From the NCBI RefSeq assembly GCF_949987515.2, contig NC_082698.1, positions 28,734,070 through 28,798,069 on the forward strand: a stretch of 64,000 bases of DNA, read 5' to 3'. The position numbers and the translations under genes were made by a program. Origin of the DNA: Delphinus delphis. Its lineage: Eukaryota > Chordata > Mammalia > Artiodactyla > Delphinidae. This document shows positions 24,576 to 34,943 of this stretch, in pieces (position 1 is the stretch's first letter; the number at the start of each line of letters is the position of its first letter). Below the pieces are notes generated by a model. That model did no database searches, was not told the DNA's origin, and worked only from the letters and a program-made list of their open reading frames with translations.

Positions 24576-24703
24576 GAAAAAGGCAGTATTCAAAGTGAAT
24601 GGGCTTTATGTATCCCTGGGATGGACCCTAGGAGCAAGAGGTGGGAGATGAGGATGGGGAAGATGGAGAGGAGGGGTCATTAAGATGGGTCAGGATTAAA
24701 TAA

Positions 24704-24723
24704 AAAAGGAAGGAAGGAAGGAA
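24704..24723 (+). repeat. (GGAA)n microsatellite
   Basis: About five GGAA units. Confidence 0.9.
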
Positions 24724-24780
24724 GAGGGCTGTCCCTGGGATCCTTTCTGGCCCAGACATCCTAAGCAGGTAATTATTAGT

Positions 24781-24908
24781 AGGGTGACCACAATACATTA
24801 CAGTTTGTCCAGAGGAGTCCAGTTTATACCTTGTCCTTGTGTACTTATTAATAGTATTCCCTTAGCTCTAAGTGTCCCAAGTTGGGTGATAAACTATATT
24901 GTCACCCT
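24781..24908. mobile_element. Possible short DNA transposon
   Basis: Ends AGGGTGAC and GTCACCCT are inverted repeats about 112 bp apart, and the interior (ccagaggagtccagtttata) resembles an old MITE. No clear target duplication is visible. Confidence 0.45.
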
Positions 24909-26250
24909 AACTTTAGGATGCTAAGGTGTAGGTGTCAAATTTCCCATGGCTCATGCCATCTACAGGACCACCTACACAGAGAACAGAGACATACTGGGGG
25001 AAATGATAACAAAAAGTTAACTGCAGTCAATAAGGTAAACTTTCAAGATTTAACTTCAACTTGTCCTCATCTCAATAGGAAAAATTAATTGAATTCAAAA
25101 GTGCTCCAATTCTTTAAGAACCATAATACTGGATTTTGGAGGAACTGAATTCTAGATCTAACTCAGTCAGTAACTTGCTATATGACTTTTCCTCTTTGGC
25201 CCTGCAAGAGCCTATGTTTCCACATCTGTAAAATGAAGGAGTGAATTGAAGAATTTCTTAGGTCCCTTGCATTTCTGATATTAAATGATTATTTTTTTCA
25301 TGAGAAGTGAACTGGCAAATAGTCCCCTTGCAGAATTTTGTTCTAGTTAAAAAAGTTATATCCGTGTAAGTGATATCACTAAGTCAGCTGTTGGTGAAAT
25401 ATATTCACCAGCTGAGTGTTGTGTGGTTTGACTTTATACTATATGAAAACTTGATTCAGTTTGCTTTGTGGAAATGGAGGAAAAAATTGTTTTTCAGACA
25501 GTGCCATCCTTGCTAGAGAATTTCATTACCTGCATTTAGCCTCCTAAGAAGTGATCTCAGACAGAAGGGAAGCTCTGAAAACATGTGGCTGCTCCCAGAG
25601 ATGTTATCTCTTGCCAAGGCAGTTCTGATGAAGGAGGTGAAAGCCCCCTTTCTGTTTCCATGTCCATTGATTGATAGATTTCAGCTCAGGAGCTCCAAGC
25701 TTAGTTTCTGTTCTGTCTCCTTGAACTTCTTGCCTCATACTGTTAAAAGGCATTTAGCTATACTTTATACAAACGGTGTCAGAGAAGTTATATACCCCAG
25801 ATTGGTTAATGATCTGTTTGCCTTTATCTTCTATAAGGGCTTGCTTCAGACTGGATCTTAGAAGTCATGTCCCTGGCATCAGATATAGTGCACATATCCT
25901 CACTGGCCAGAGCATCATGGCTTCCTTTTTGTCCCTGCCATTAATGGTTACTCCCTCTCTCTGTAGCATTCATTTTTTAGAGGGTCAGTTACTGGATCAT
26001 TTTTCTGACACTCCATCCATCCATCTATCCATCCACTGGCTATCCGTTCATTTGCCCATTTTATATGTGCCCTACCTAAAGATCTGTGTCAAGTAACTCC
26101 AGGAGAGAAAACTTACATCCTTTGTTTCTCTTGGAAACGATTGGACCTGATTCTCCCAGGTTTTAGTGCCTAGATTTGAACCTTATTTTCTTGGATTCTG
26201 TTTTCTTTGTCTATAATTTGTTAAGCATTTACCTTTAACCTGCTTTATGA
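24909..26250. other. Intergenic DNA with one MIR
   Basis: A + strand MIR lies at about 25130-25290 (actcagtcagtaacttgctatatgac, cacatctgtaaaatgaagg). A (CATC)n-like stretch sits at about 26012-26034. The remaining sequence shows nothing I can name. Confidence 0.55.
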
Positions 26251-26265
26251 TCATTAGATATTTTT

Positions 26266-26636
26266 AAAATTTTATTTTATTATTATTATTTGGCTGCGTT
26301 GGGTCATCGTTGCTGCGCGCGGGCTTTCTCTAGTTGTGTTGAGTGGGGGCTACTCTTCGTTGCCGTGCACGGGCTTCTCATTGCAGTGGCTTCTCTTGTT
26401 GTGGAGCATGGGTTCTAGGCATGTGGACTTCAGTAGTTGCAGCACACGGGCTCAGTAGTTGCGGCACGTGGGCTCTGGAGCACGCGGCTTCAGTAGTTGT
26501 GGCATGCAGGCTCAGTAGTTGTAGCTCACGGGCTTAGTTGCTCTGCGGCATGTGGGATCTTCTTGGACCAGGGGTTGAACCCATGTCCCCTGCATTGGCA
26601 GGAGGATTCTTAATCATTGTGCCACCAGGGAAGTCC
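26266..26636 (-). mobile_element. CHR-type SINE, long form
   Basis: Starts ttttattttattattattattt, then ggctgcgttgggtcatcg; ends ccaccagggaagtcc. Flanks atcattagatatttt and atcattgcatatttt form a diverged target duplication. Confidence 0.92.
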
Positions 26637-26639
26637 ATC

Positions 26640-27420
26640 ATTGCATATTTTAATATTTTTATTTTTACTTTAAAAAACCTTTTAATGAAGGGTTTCCAAA
26701 AGATTCCCAGAATAGAATTATATAATGAACCCCATGTATCTATCACGTAGATTCAATAATTACAACATTTTGAGAATATTTTCAGCTATCTTCCCTCTCT
26801 CTTCTTTCTTCTGGAGTATTTTAAAGCAAGTCCCATCATGAAATTTTACTTATAAATACTTCAGGATGCATCATTAAATCTGAGAATTTTTTTCATTTTT
26901 TAAACATTACTATGACAGCCTGAGTTTTGTTCCATCTTTCTAGTTTTTGCTTAAAGGGAACTTTCATAATGGGAAAAGTTTAAAGAAGGAATGAAGGGGA
27001 AGTTGGAGTGTATATGTGGGGGCATGGGAGAGTAGCAGCGAAGGTCAGAGTTGTTGTTAAAGGGAATTTAAATCTGTCTTTTAAAATTAGATACAGGTGA
27101 TCAGATGATTCAAACCCTAACTGGTTACCTGATATCACCATGTTACAGTTATTATTTAATCTCACTTGTAAGCAGATGCTTTTCTAGAGCTTCTCAACAC
27201 AGGTCCAGAGCTTGATTATATTTTAATACATATTCCATTATGTATCTCTAAATGATAAAGTCTTAAAAGATAACTATAATTATATAGTTATATCACCTGT
27301 AGAACGATATCACATGAAAGAATTAACAGTAAGCCATTAGTATCAACAAATAACCAGTTTTCCAGTTATCTCATAAATACTCTGGATTTTTTCATTTTAT
27401 TTGAATCATGTTGTGATTGG
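26640..27420. other. Intergenic DNA, no recognisable gene
   Basis: AT-rich; part of it (26690-26960) may be ancient L1, but I cannot place it firmly. Confidence 0.4.
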
Positions 27421-27439
27421 TTTATTTATGTGTATTTAT

Positions 27440-27870
27440 ATATATGTGTGTCTGTAATTGAAGTATAGTTGATTTATAGTTGTAAACTAATGTTCCATTA
27501 ATTTCAGGTGTACAACATAGTGATTCAATATTTTTATAGATTATACTCCACTTAAAATTATTATAAAATATTAGTTATACTCCCTGTGCTGTACATCACA
27601 TCTTTGTGTCTTATTTATTTTATACTTAGTAGTTTTACCTCTTAATTTCCTTCTCCTATCTTGCCCACCCCCCCCATTTCCCACTGGTAACCACTAGTTT
27701 GTTTTCTTTATCTATGAGCCTGTTTTATGAATTTAGTTCACTTGTTTTATTTTTAAAATTCCACATATAAATACATGTTTTATTTATTTTTAAAATTCCA
27801 TGTATAAATGAAAATATATAGTATTTGTCTTTGTCTGACTTACTTCACTAAGCATAATACCCTTCAGGTC
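27440..27870 (-). mobile_element. L1 3'UTR fragment
   Basis: Antisense L1 3' region: tgaagtatagttgatttata, ggtgtacaacatagtgattc, tccctgtgctgtacatcac, ctgacttacttcactaagc. Confidence 0.85.
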
Positions 27871-27926
27871 CGTCGGATGACATATTTTTTGTCTCCTTTA
27901 ATCCAAAGTGCCTCCCCCTTTACAGT

Positions 27927-27949
27927 TGTGTGTGTGTGTGTGTGTGTGT
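27927..27949 (+). repeat. (TG)n microsatellite
   Basis: About 11 TG units. Confidence 0.92.
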
Positions 27950-28173
27950 AGAAGAAACTAGATCATTTGTCCTGTAGAAAGGAAACTGAGTCTGGATTTT
28001 CCTGTTTGCATTTCCTTGATGTTTAGTGGATTCCTTTGCCCTCTGTATTTTCCTGTGAACTTGTAATTGAGTTTGGAGATCCAGGTTCTTTTTTTGTTCC
28101 CTCAAGACTTCTTCATAGATAACGCTGTGTTCTTCTACCAGGTGGCACATCATATCTGACTGTCTTTCTTCTT

Positions 28174-28265
28174 CTTTTTACATCTTTATTGGAGTATAAT
28201 TGCTTTACAATGGTGTGTTAGTTTCTGCTATATAACAAAGTGAATCAGTTATACATATACATATG
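28174..28265 (-). mobile_element. L1 3' end, 92 bp
   Basis: It reads ctttttacatctttattggag, then ataattgctttacaatggtg and agtgaatcagttatacatatac. A perfect 13-bp duplication tgtctttcttctt (28161-28173 and 28266-28278) shows a true, very strongly 5'-truncated insertion. Confidence 0.95.
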
Positions 28266-28279
28266 TGTCTTTCTTCTTG

Positions 28280-28860
28280 TAGTGATATTTTCCCAAGGAT
28301 CCATGATTCCTCTTGGTAGGGAAATCTGCATTAAGGTGCTCATTCCTACTGGGTTGGTCATTGTTTCTAGGCTAGTTCAGTGGATAGAACTAGGAAATAA
28401 CGATTTTTTTAAAAAAAGATAAAATACATCCTGAATTCTTAGTAATACTTCTAGTTCAAATTCCATACTATAGGATTTTTTACTTAACCTCATCTTTTGT
28501 TTGTCTTTTAATATTACATGATATTCTAATTCTTTTTCCTTTTTTGCTGAGAGCTCTGGTTCTCATGAATGCTGGATTTGATGGAATAAAATAGACTATT
28601 ACATGAAAGTTAATTTGCTTTATCCCACATTACACACATAACAGTCTAAGAATAATAATACCAACACTACTGCCAATGATTACAACTACTATAGATGTAT
28701 AAATTACTGGGCTTTAAAGTCACTTGAAATAGTTTCTCTGTGTGTAGTTATATCCCTATGTGGATACCTTTTAGGTTGCTTTGTTTCATTTTATTTTCAG
28801 TTTTTAATGGTTGCTTAAATTTTTTCTTTTATAATTAGATAAATTATTTACATGGTTCTA
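28280..28860. other. Intergenic DNA, no recognisable feature
   Basis: AT-rich sequence; no gene or clear repeat. Confidence 0.55.
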
Positions 28861-28863
28861 TCA

Positions 28864-28917
28864 AATCAGTAAAACAAGTCAAATCAGTAAAACAAGCTAA
28901 TCAGTAAAACAAGCTAA
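28864..28917 (+). repeat. Three-copy 17-19 bp tandem repeat
   Basis: The unit aatcagtaaaacaag plus 2-4 variable bases occurs three times in a row, about 10 bp before the 5' end of an L1. Confidence 0.93.
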
Positions 28918-29928
28918 TTAAAAAAGTTAAGAGAGAGCGATCAAGATGGTGGAGGAGTAGGATGTGGAGCTCACCTCCTCCCACAAATACATCAAAAATA
29001 CATCTACATGTGGAACAGTTCTCACAGAACATCTACTGAACGCTGGCAGAAGACCTCAGACTTCTGAAAGGGCAAGAAAATCTCCATGTAACTGGGTAGA
29101 ACAAAAGAAGGAAGAAACGTTAAAAAGAGAGAAAGGAATCATGATGGGACCTGAGCCCCTGGGAGGGAGCTGTGAAAGAGGAAATGTTTCCACACGCTGG
29201 GAAGTCCCCTCACTGGTGGGGAGATCAGCTGGGATGGAGGGGGAGCTTTGGAGCCTTGGAGGAGAGCGCAGCAACTGGTTTGCAGAAGGCCAAATGGAGA
29301 GAGATGTGCACAGACAGTTGGTACTGGTGCCCTGCGCTCCCCAGCCTGAGATGCTTGTCTGCTGGTGCAGGCGGGGGCTGGGTGCTGAAGCTCAGCTTTG
29401 GAGGTCAGACCCCGAGAGAGGACTAGGGCTAGCTGTGTGGAGACAGCCTGAAGGGGCTGGAGTGTGGTGCAGCCACACAGAGGGTATACGTGGAAGAAGC
29501 CTGGGCCCATCAGAGAGGCAAGTTGACATTGTTGGGGGACACGTGAGGGGAGGGACAGGACCGCCATAGGAGCTTCTTTACCTAAGCACATGCGCTCAAG
29601 CAAGAGGATACTGCCTACATGAGCTCCAGGGGCAGGCTCCCACCATTGCTGAGAAAACCAGGAGCGAATGCCAATTGCTGCCCTAACTGGCATAGGCCCC
29701 AGGAGCACACGGAGGCCACTGCATCTGCACACCCCCTATCAAGGGGATAACAGCCACCATATGGTGAGGAAAGAGGTGGAAGGCATCGAAACTAAAAACA
29801 GCCCTTGTGCCAAAAATGTTAAACCCACACAAGCTATGCCAGGATGTTCCTGCATATAAATAGCCTTCCAAGACTACAGTAGATAATTGTTTCTCCTAAA
29901 CTCACAGAATAAGAGAAATATAAGTAAA

Positions 29929-30850
29929 ATGAAGAAGCAGAGGAACCACTCCCACTTAAAAGACCAAGAGAATTCCCCTGAAGGAACGAAAAATGAAACA
30001 GACCTCTTCAGTCTAATAGACACCGGATTCAAAAAGGAGGTAATGAAAATACTGAAGGAATTAAGAAAGGCTGTCAACAGAAATGCAGATTACTGTAAAA
30101 AGGAGCTAGAAACTATAAGGAAGAGCCAAGAGAAATTAGAAAATCCATTTGCCAAGACAAAAGCTGAGCTCAAGGCAATAGATAGCAGAATGAATAATGC
30201 AAAAGAAAGAATAAGTGACCTGGAAGATAGACTAGTGGAAATTACCCAATCAAAACAGCAGACAGAAAGCCAAATAAAAGAAATGAAAGCAATATAAGAG
30301 CCCTATGGGATAATATAAAGCATGCTAATCTATGCATAATAGGGATTCCAGAAGGAGAAGAAAGAGAAAAGGGGATTGAAAATGTATTTAAAGAAATTAT
30401 GGCTAAAAACTTCCCAAACCTAAAGAAGGAAACAGATATCCAGATACAGGAAGCACAGAGGGTCCCAAACAGACCTACGTCAAGACATTATTATCAAGAT
30501 GGCAAAAATTAAAGAGAGGATTCTAAAGGCAGCAAGAGAAAAAGAGTTAATTACAAGGCAATTCCAATAAGGCTATTAGCTGATTTCTCTACAGAAATGT
30601 TGCAGGCCAGAAGGGAGTGGCAAAATATATTCAAAGGCTTGAAAGGGAAAAATCTGAACCTAGAATACTCTACCCAGCAAGATTATAATTTAGACTAGAA
30701 GGAGAGATAAAGAATTTCTCAGACAAGCAAAAACTAAAAGACTACAGCAATACTAAAGCTATCCTATTTTCTCGGACAAGCGAAAACTAAAAGAATACAG
30801 CAATACTAAACCTATCCTAAAAGAAATATTGAAAGATCTTCTCTAAATAG
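29929..30850 (+). pseudogene. L1 ORF1 (RNA-binding coiled-coil protein), broken
   Basis: The start at 29929 begins MKKQRNHSHLKDQENSPEG. The first 122 codons match the L1 ORF1p N-terminal and coiled-coil region (heptad-like ELETIRKSQEKLENPFAK; then RISDLEDRLVEI). A stop ends this frame at 30297. The RNA-binding and C-terminal parts continue in other frames to about 30850, with more shifts (for example around 30475 and 30570). A 53-bp tandem duplication (30715-30820) shifts the frame near the C-terminus. In living elements ORF1p coats L1 RNA; this copy cannot make it. Confidence 0.85.
30715..30820 (+). repeat. 53-bp tandem duplication in L1 ORF1
   Basis: Units at 30715-30767 and 30768-30820 share tttctc, gacaagc and acagcaatactaaa and match at about 48 of 53 positions. 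The length is not a multiple of three, so it shifts the frame. Confidence 0.92.
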
Positions 30851-31269
30851 AAAGGAAGCAAGAAGATATAGGAAAGAGGAAATCACAATTGGAAAGTAAA
30901 TCACTTAAATAAGTCAGTATATAGATCAAAAAGAAAAAAAAAGTATTTGTGAAAGTGATCATAAACACAAGGAACAGCAAAAGGATAAACATGAAATGTA
31001 AAAGAGGACATCAAAATCATAAAATGTGGGGAGGAGAGTAAGAAAATGTAGATTCTCTCTCTCTTTTTTTTTTTATAATGTGTTTGAGCCTATATGACTA
31101 TCAGTCTAAAGCAAGCAGATATAGAAAGGGGTTAACATACTTGAGAAACAGGATAACCACAAATCAAAAACATACAATAGATTAATAAAAACCAAAAAGA
31201 AGAGGACACAAGCATAAAATAAAAGGAAATCATCAAGCCACAAAAAGAAAAAGAAAGAAAGAAGAAACA

Positions 31270-32016
31270 GAATCAACCGGAAAACAAAAATTGCCTTCAA
31301 TGTCAAAAGACTAATTGCTCCAATCAAAAGACATAGAGTGGCAGACTGGTTAAAAAATGAGAGTCTATCATGTGCTGCCTATAAGAGACCCACCTTAGGG
31401 CAAAGGACACACATAGACTGAAAGTGAGGGGGTGGAAAAAGATATTTCATGCAAATGGAAATGATAAGAAAGCGGGGGTTGCAATACTTAGACAAAACAG
31501 ACTTTAAAACAAAGGCCGTAAAGAAATATAAAGATGGAAACTATATAATGATGAAAGGATCAATACAAGAGGAGGATTTTACACTTGTCAACATATATGC
31601 ACCTAATATAGGAGAACCCAAATACATAAAACAAATACTAACAGACATAAATGGAGAAATTGATAGGAATACAATAATAGTAGGAGACTTTAACACTCAA
31701 CTCACATCAATAGATCTTCCAGACAGAAAATCAATAGCAACAGAGATCCTAAATGATACAATAGAACAGTTAGACTTAATTGATATTGTCAGGACATTAC
31801 ATCCAAAAAAACCCAGAATACACATTTTTTTCAAGTGTACATGGAACATTCTCTAGGATTGATGACATACTAGGACACAAAACAAACTTCAACAAATTTA
31901 AGAGTATAGAAATTATTTCAAGCATCTTTTCTGACCACCACAGCATGAAACTAGAATCAACCACAGGAAAAGAAATGAGAAAAAAACAATTACATGGATA
32001 TTAAACAACATGTTAC
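31270..32016 (+). pseudogene. L1 ORF2 endonuclease part, broken
   Basis: The frame at 31449-31856 shows the apurinic-endonuclease-like domain of ORF2 (MMKGSIQEEDFTLVNIYAPN, then VGDFNTQLTSIDLPDRK). It shifts near 31830 into the frame giving PEYTFFSSVHGTFSRIDDIL. The text then continues into TGKEMRKKQ and stops being L1-contiguous at 32016. The next part of ORF2 lies at 34088. Not functional. Confidence 0.87.
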
Positions 32017-32733
32017 AACTCACTATGGAGAACAGTATGGAGGTTTCTCAAAAAACTAAAAATAAAACTGCCATATGACCCAGCAATCCCACTTCTGGGC
32101 ATATATCCAGAGAAAAGCATAATTCAAAAAGATACATGCACCCCAATGTTCATTTCAGCACTGTTTACAATAGCCAGGACATGGAAGCAACCTAAATGTC
32201 TCAACAGAGGAATGGATAAAGAAGATGTGGTACATATATACAATGGAATATTGCTCAGCCATAAAAAGGAATGAAATAGTGCCATTTGCAGAGATGTGGA
32301 TGGACCTAGAGATTGTCATACAGAGTGAAGTAAGTCAGAAAGTGCAAAACAAATATCATATAATATTGCTTATATGTGGAATACAGAAAAATGGTACAGG
32401 TAAACTTATTTGCAAAGTAGAAATAAGAGTCACAGGTGTAGAGGACAAACTTATGGCTACCAAGGGGGGAAAGGGGGATGGGATGAACTGGGAGATTGGG
32501 ATTGACATATATACACTACTATGTATAGAATAGATAACTAATGAGAACCTACTGTATAGCACAGGGAGCTCCACTCAGTGCTGTGTGGTGACCTAAATGG
32601 GAAGGAAATATAAAATATAGTGGATATATGTATACGTATAACTGATTCACTTTGCTGCACAGCAGAAACTAATACGACATTGTAAAGATTCTATACTACA
32701 GTAAAAATTAATAAGAAAAATAATAAAAAAAAG
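32017..32733 (+). pseudogene. L1 ORF2 C-terminus and 3'UTR
   Basis: The translation runs [20 protein letters not shown] and AIPLLG, then resumes in another frame as MWYIYTMEYCSAIKRNE (32225 on). The 3'UTR motifs gagaacctactgtatagcac, tgattcactttgctgcacag and an A-rich end follow. Frame breaks make it non-functional. Confidence 0.9.
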
Positions 32734-33283
32734 ACATGAGACATGATATATACATCTGATGATCTATATGGAGGGGAATTGGACTTCTAGCTTGCTGCCA
32801 CTCCACATGAATGCCACTTGTGTATAGGGCATTGATGGGCGCAAGTGTCCACTGGCAAAATGAGTCCCAACCTGCTCCCCAACAGGAAGCATGTAATCTA
32901 AAAAAAAAAGGTGGAACAAAAGGAAATGACCTGAGAAAGAAGTGGTAGATAGAGTAGAAACTGGGAGACACTAAGTTAACCACAACTGCACAAAGTAGGC
33001 ATTCAGTAGCTGCTTGATGAGTTGAATTATTTGCTGAAAGCTTCATTTTATTTTAAGGAACATTTATTCTCATTTAGTTGGTCTAAATGAGTCTTAATGT
33101 AACTGACAATAAGCTGTTGAACAAGCTAGCAGAAACAAACTCCTGCCTGTGTGCTCTGATGGATGAGATGAAAAAACAGCATTCCTAAGTAACATTTCAA
33201 ATTCCTGAGTGAAATATTCAACAAACTGTAATAAAAACCATTAAAAGAGTTCAAATTTCTACAAGCAAATTACCTCTTCTCTT

Positions 33284-33601
33284 TTTTTTTTTTTAAAGAA
33301 GATGTTGGGGGTAGGAGTTTATTAATTAATTAATTAATTTTTGCTGTGTTGGGTCGTTTCTGTGCGAGGGCTTTCTCTAGTTGTGGCAAGCGGGGGCCAC
33401 TCTTCATTGCGGTGCACGGGCCTCTCACTATCGTGGCCTCTCCTGTTGTGGAGCACAGGCTCCAGACGTGCAGGCTCAGTAGTTGTGGCTCACGGGCCCA
33501 GTTGCTCCGCGGCATGCGGGATCCTCCCAGACCAGGGTTCAAACCCGTGTCCCCTGCATTAGCAGGCAGACTCTCAACCACTGCGCCACCAGGGAAGCCC
33601 C
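33284..33601 (-). mobile_element. CHR-type SINE, long form
   Basis: It holds a (TTAA)n-like tail side (33319-33340) and ends ccaccagggaagcccc. The perfect 16-bp duplication aattacctcttctctt lies at 33268-33283 and 33602-33617. Confidence 0.96.
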
Positions 33602-34087
33602 AATTACCTCTTCTCTTGACCCCCTCTTTTAAATCAGGAGATAATAACTTTCTGTTTTTAAAGTTATTTTTTCTTGCATTTCTCACTCTATAACCCAATA
33701 TCCAATACTTACTTTTGATACAAATATTGTACAGCTCATATTGATTTTACACCAGGAAAGGCATAGATAATATTTACCAATTTGGCAAAACAAACAAACA
33801 GCTGAAAACATCAGTGGAGGTAAAATGGATAGTATAACACACTCATCATGTGTCTCCTTTATTTGCAGCCTAGGAATGGGCATATGCTTTAGGTTTTCTT
33901 GTAATGTTTTGTGGGTGAGGGTACTAATCATCAACTATCCACCTACTTGCATTTTTCAAATTAGGCTTGTTAATGGTTTGGTGATATATGTTATTTACAA
34001 TGCATTTCCACATTTTGAAGAAGTGACTTGTGTCTCTCTGGAGTTTGAAGTACTGATTTGAAACAGATTTAACTCTCTCAAAAAAAA

Positions 34088-34943
34088 ATGCTACTAAAAA
34101 TCCAATAGGTCAACGAGGAAATGAAAAAGGAAATTAAAAGATACCTTGAGGGGCTTCCCTGGTGGCGCAGTGGTTGAGAGTCCGCCCGCTGATGCAGGGG
34201 ACACGGGTTCGTGCCCCGGTCCGGGAAGATCCCATATGCCGCGGAGCGGCTGGGCCCGTGAGTCATGGCTGCTGAGCTTGCGCATCCGGAGCCTGTGCTC
34301 CGCAATGGGAGAGGCCACAACAGTGAGAGGCCTGCGCACCACAAAAAAAAAAAAGAAAAGAAAAGATACCTTGAGACAAATGACAATGAGAACACAACCA
34401 TACAAAATCTATGGGATGTAGCAAAAGCAGTTCTTAGAGGGAAGTTCATAGCGATACAGGCCTTCCTCAAAAAACAAGAAAAATCTCAAATAAGCAAGCT
34501 AACCTACCATCTAGAAGAATTAGAAAACGAAGAACAAACAAAACCTAAAGTCAGCAGGAGGAAGGAAAAGATAAAGATTAGAGAGGAAATAAATAAAATA
34601 GAGATTAAAAAAACAATAAAACAAAATCAGTAAAACCAAGAGCTGCTTCTTTGAAAGGGTAAACAAAATTGACACCATTTGGCTAGGCTCACCAAGAAGA
34701 AAAGAGAGAGAACACAAACAAAATAAGAAATGGAAAAGGAGAAATACAAACCGATACTGCAGAAATACAAAAAACAATAAGAGAGTATTATGAACCAATT
34801 ATATGACAAAAAATTCGACAACCTAGAAGAAATGGACAACTTTCTAGAAACATATAGCCCACCAAAATTGAATCAAGAAGAAATAGATAATTTGAATAGA
34901 CCAATCACTAGAAGTGAAATAGAATCTGTAAATAGATTGTATG
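34088..34943 (+). pseudogene. L1 ORF2, linker region after the endonuclease, broken
   Basis: Continues the ORF2 text from 32016. Recognisable stretches after the SINE include [20 protein letters not shown] and LKKQEKSQISKLTYHLEELE, the helical linker before the reverse transcriptase domain. Ends at tagattgt next to the antisense L1. Confidence 0.85.
34151..34360 (+). mobile_element. CHR-type SINE, short form, inside L1 ORF2
   Basis: Starts gggcttccctggtggcgcag, ends with a poly(A)/GAAAA tail. A perfect 15-bp duplication aaaagataccttgag (34136-34150 and 34361-34375) shows a recent insertion; ORF2 reads on across it. Confidence 0.97.

Larger units (their letters stand above)
32017..34087 (+). 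mobile_element. Insertion splitting the L1: L1 3' end plus non-L1 sequence (candidate 3' transduction)
   Basis: The first 0.7 kb (32017-32733) is an L1 ORF2 C-terminal end and 3'UTR with an A-rich end. About 1.35 kb of sequence with no repeat identity follows (broken by a later SINE at 33284-33601), ending in nine A residues at 34080-34088. The flanks aaacaacatgttac (32003-32016) and aaaaaaaatgctac (34081-34094) agree at 11 of 14 positions and start at a TT/AAA-type L1 endonuclease site. This fits a retrotransposed L1 that carried its downstream flank. A chance deletion or segment exchange remains possible. Confidence 0.55.
28925..34943 (+). mobile_element. L1 with 5'UTR, broken ORF1 and ORF2 start, split by an insertion
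   Basis: The element opens with an L1 5' leader (agagagcgatcaagatggtgg, aggagtaggatgtggagctc) and a 1-kb GC-richer 5'UTR. ORF1 starts at 29929 and an inter-ORF region follows. The ORF2 endonuclease part runs from about 31270 to 32016. The ORF2 text breaks off at ttaaacaacatgttac and resumes at 34088 (atgctactaaaaatccaat), continuing through the linker after the endonuclease to about 34943. There it meets an antisense L1. The intervening 2 kb is treated as an insertion (see the separate entry). Open frames on either strand of the 5'UTR, such as 28964-29569, are not genes. Confidence 0.85.

Noticed and set aside
28964..29732. About 200-codon open frames on both strands
   Set aside because: They lie in the L1 5'UTR, which is GC-richer and known to be free of stops by chance; neither is a gene.
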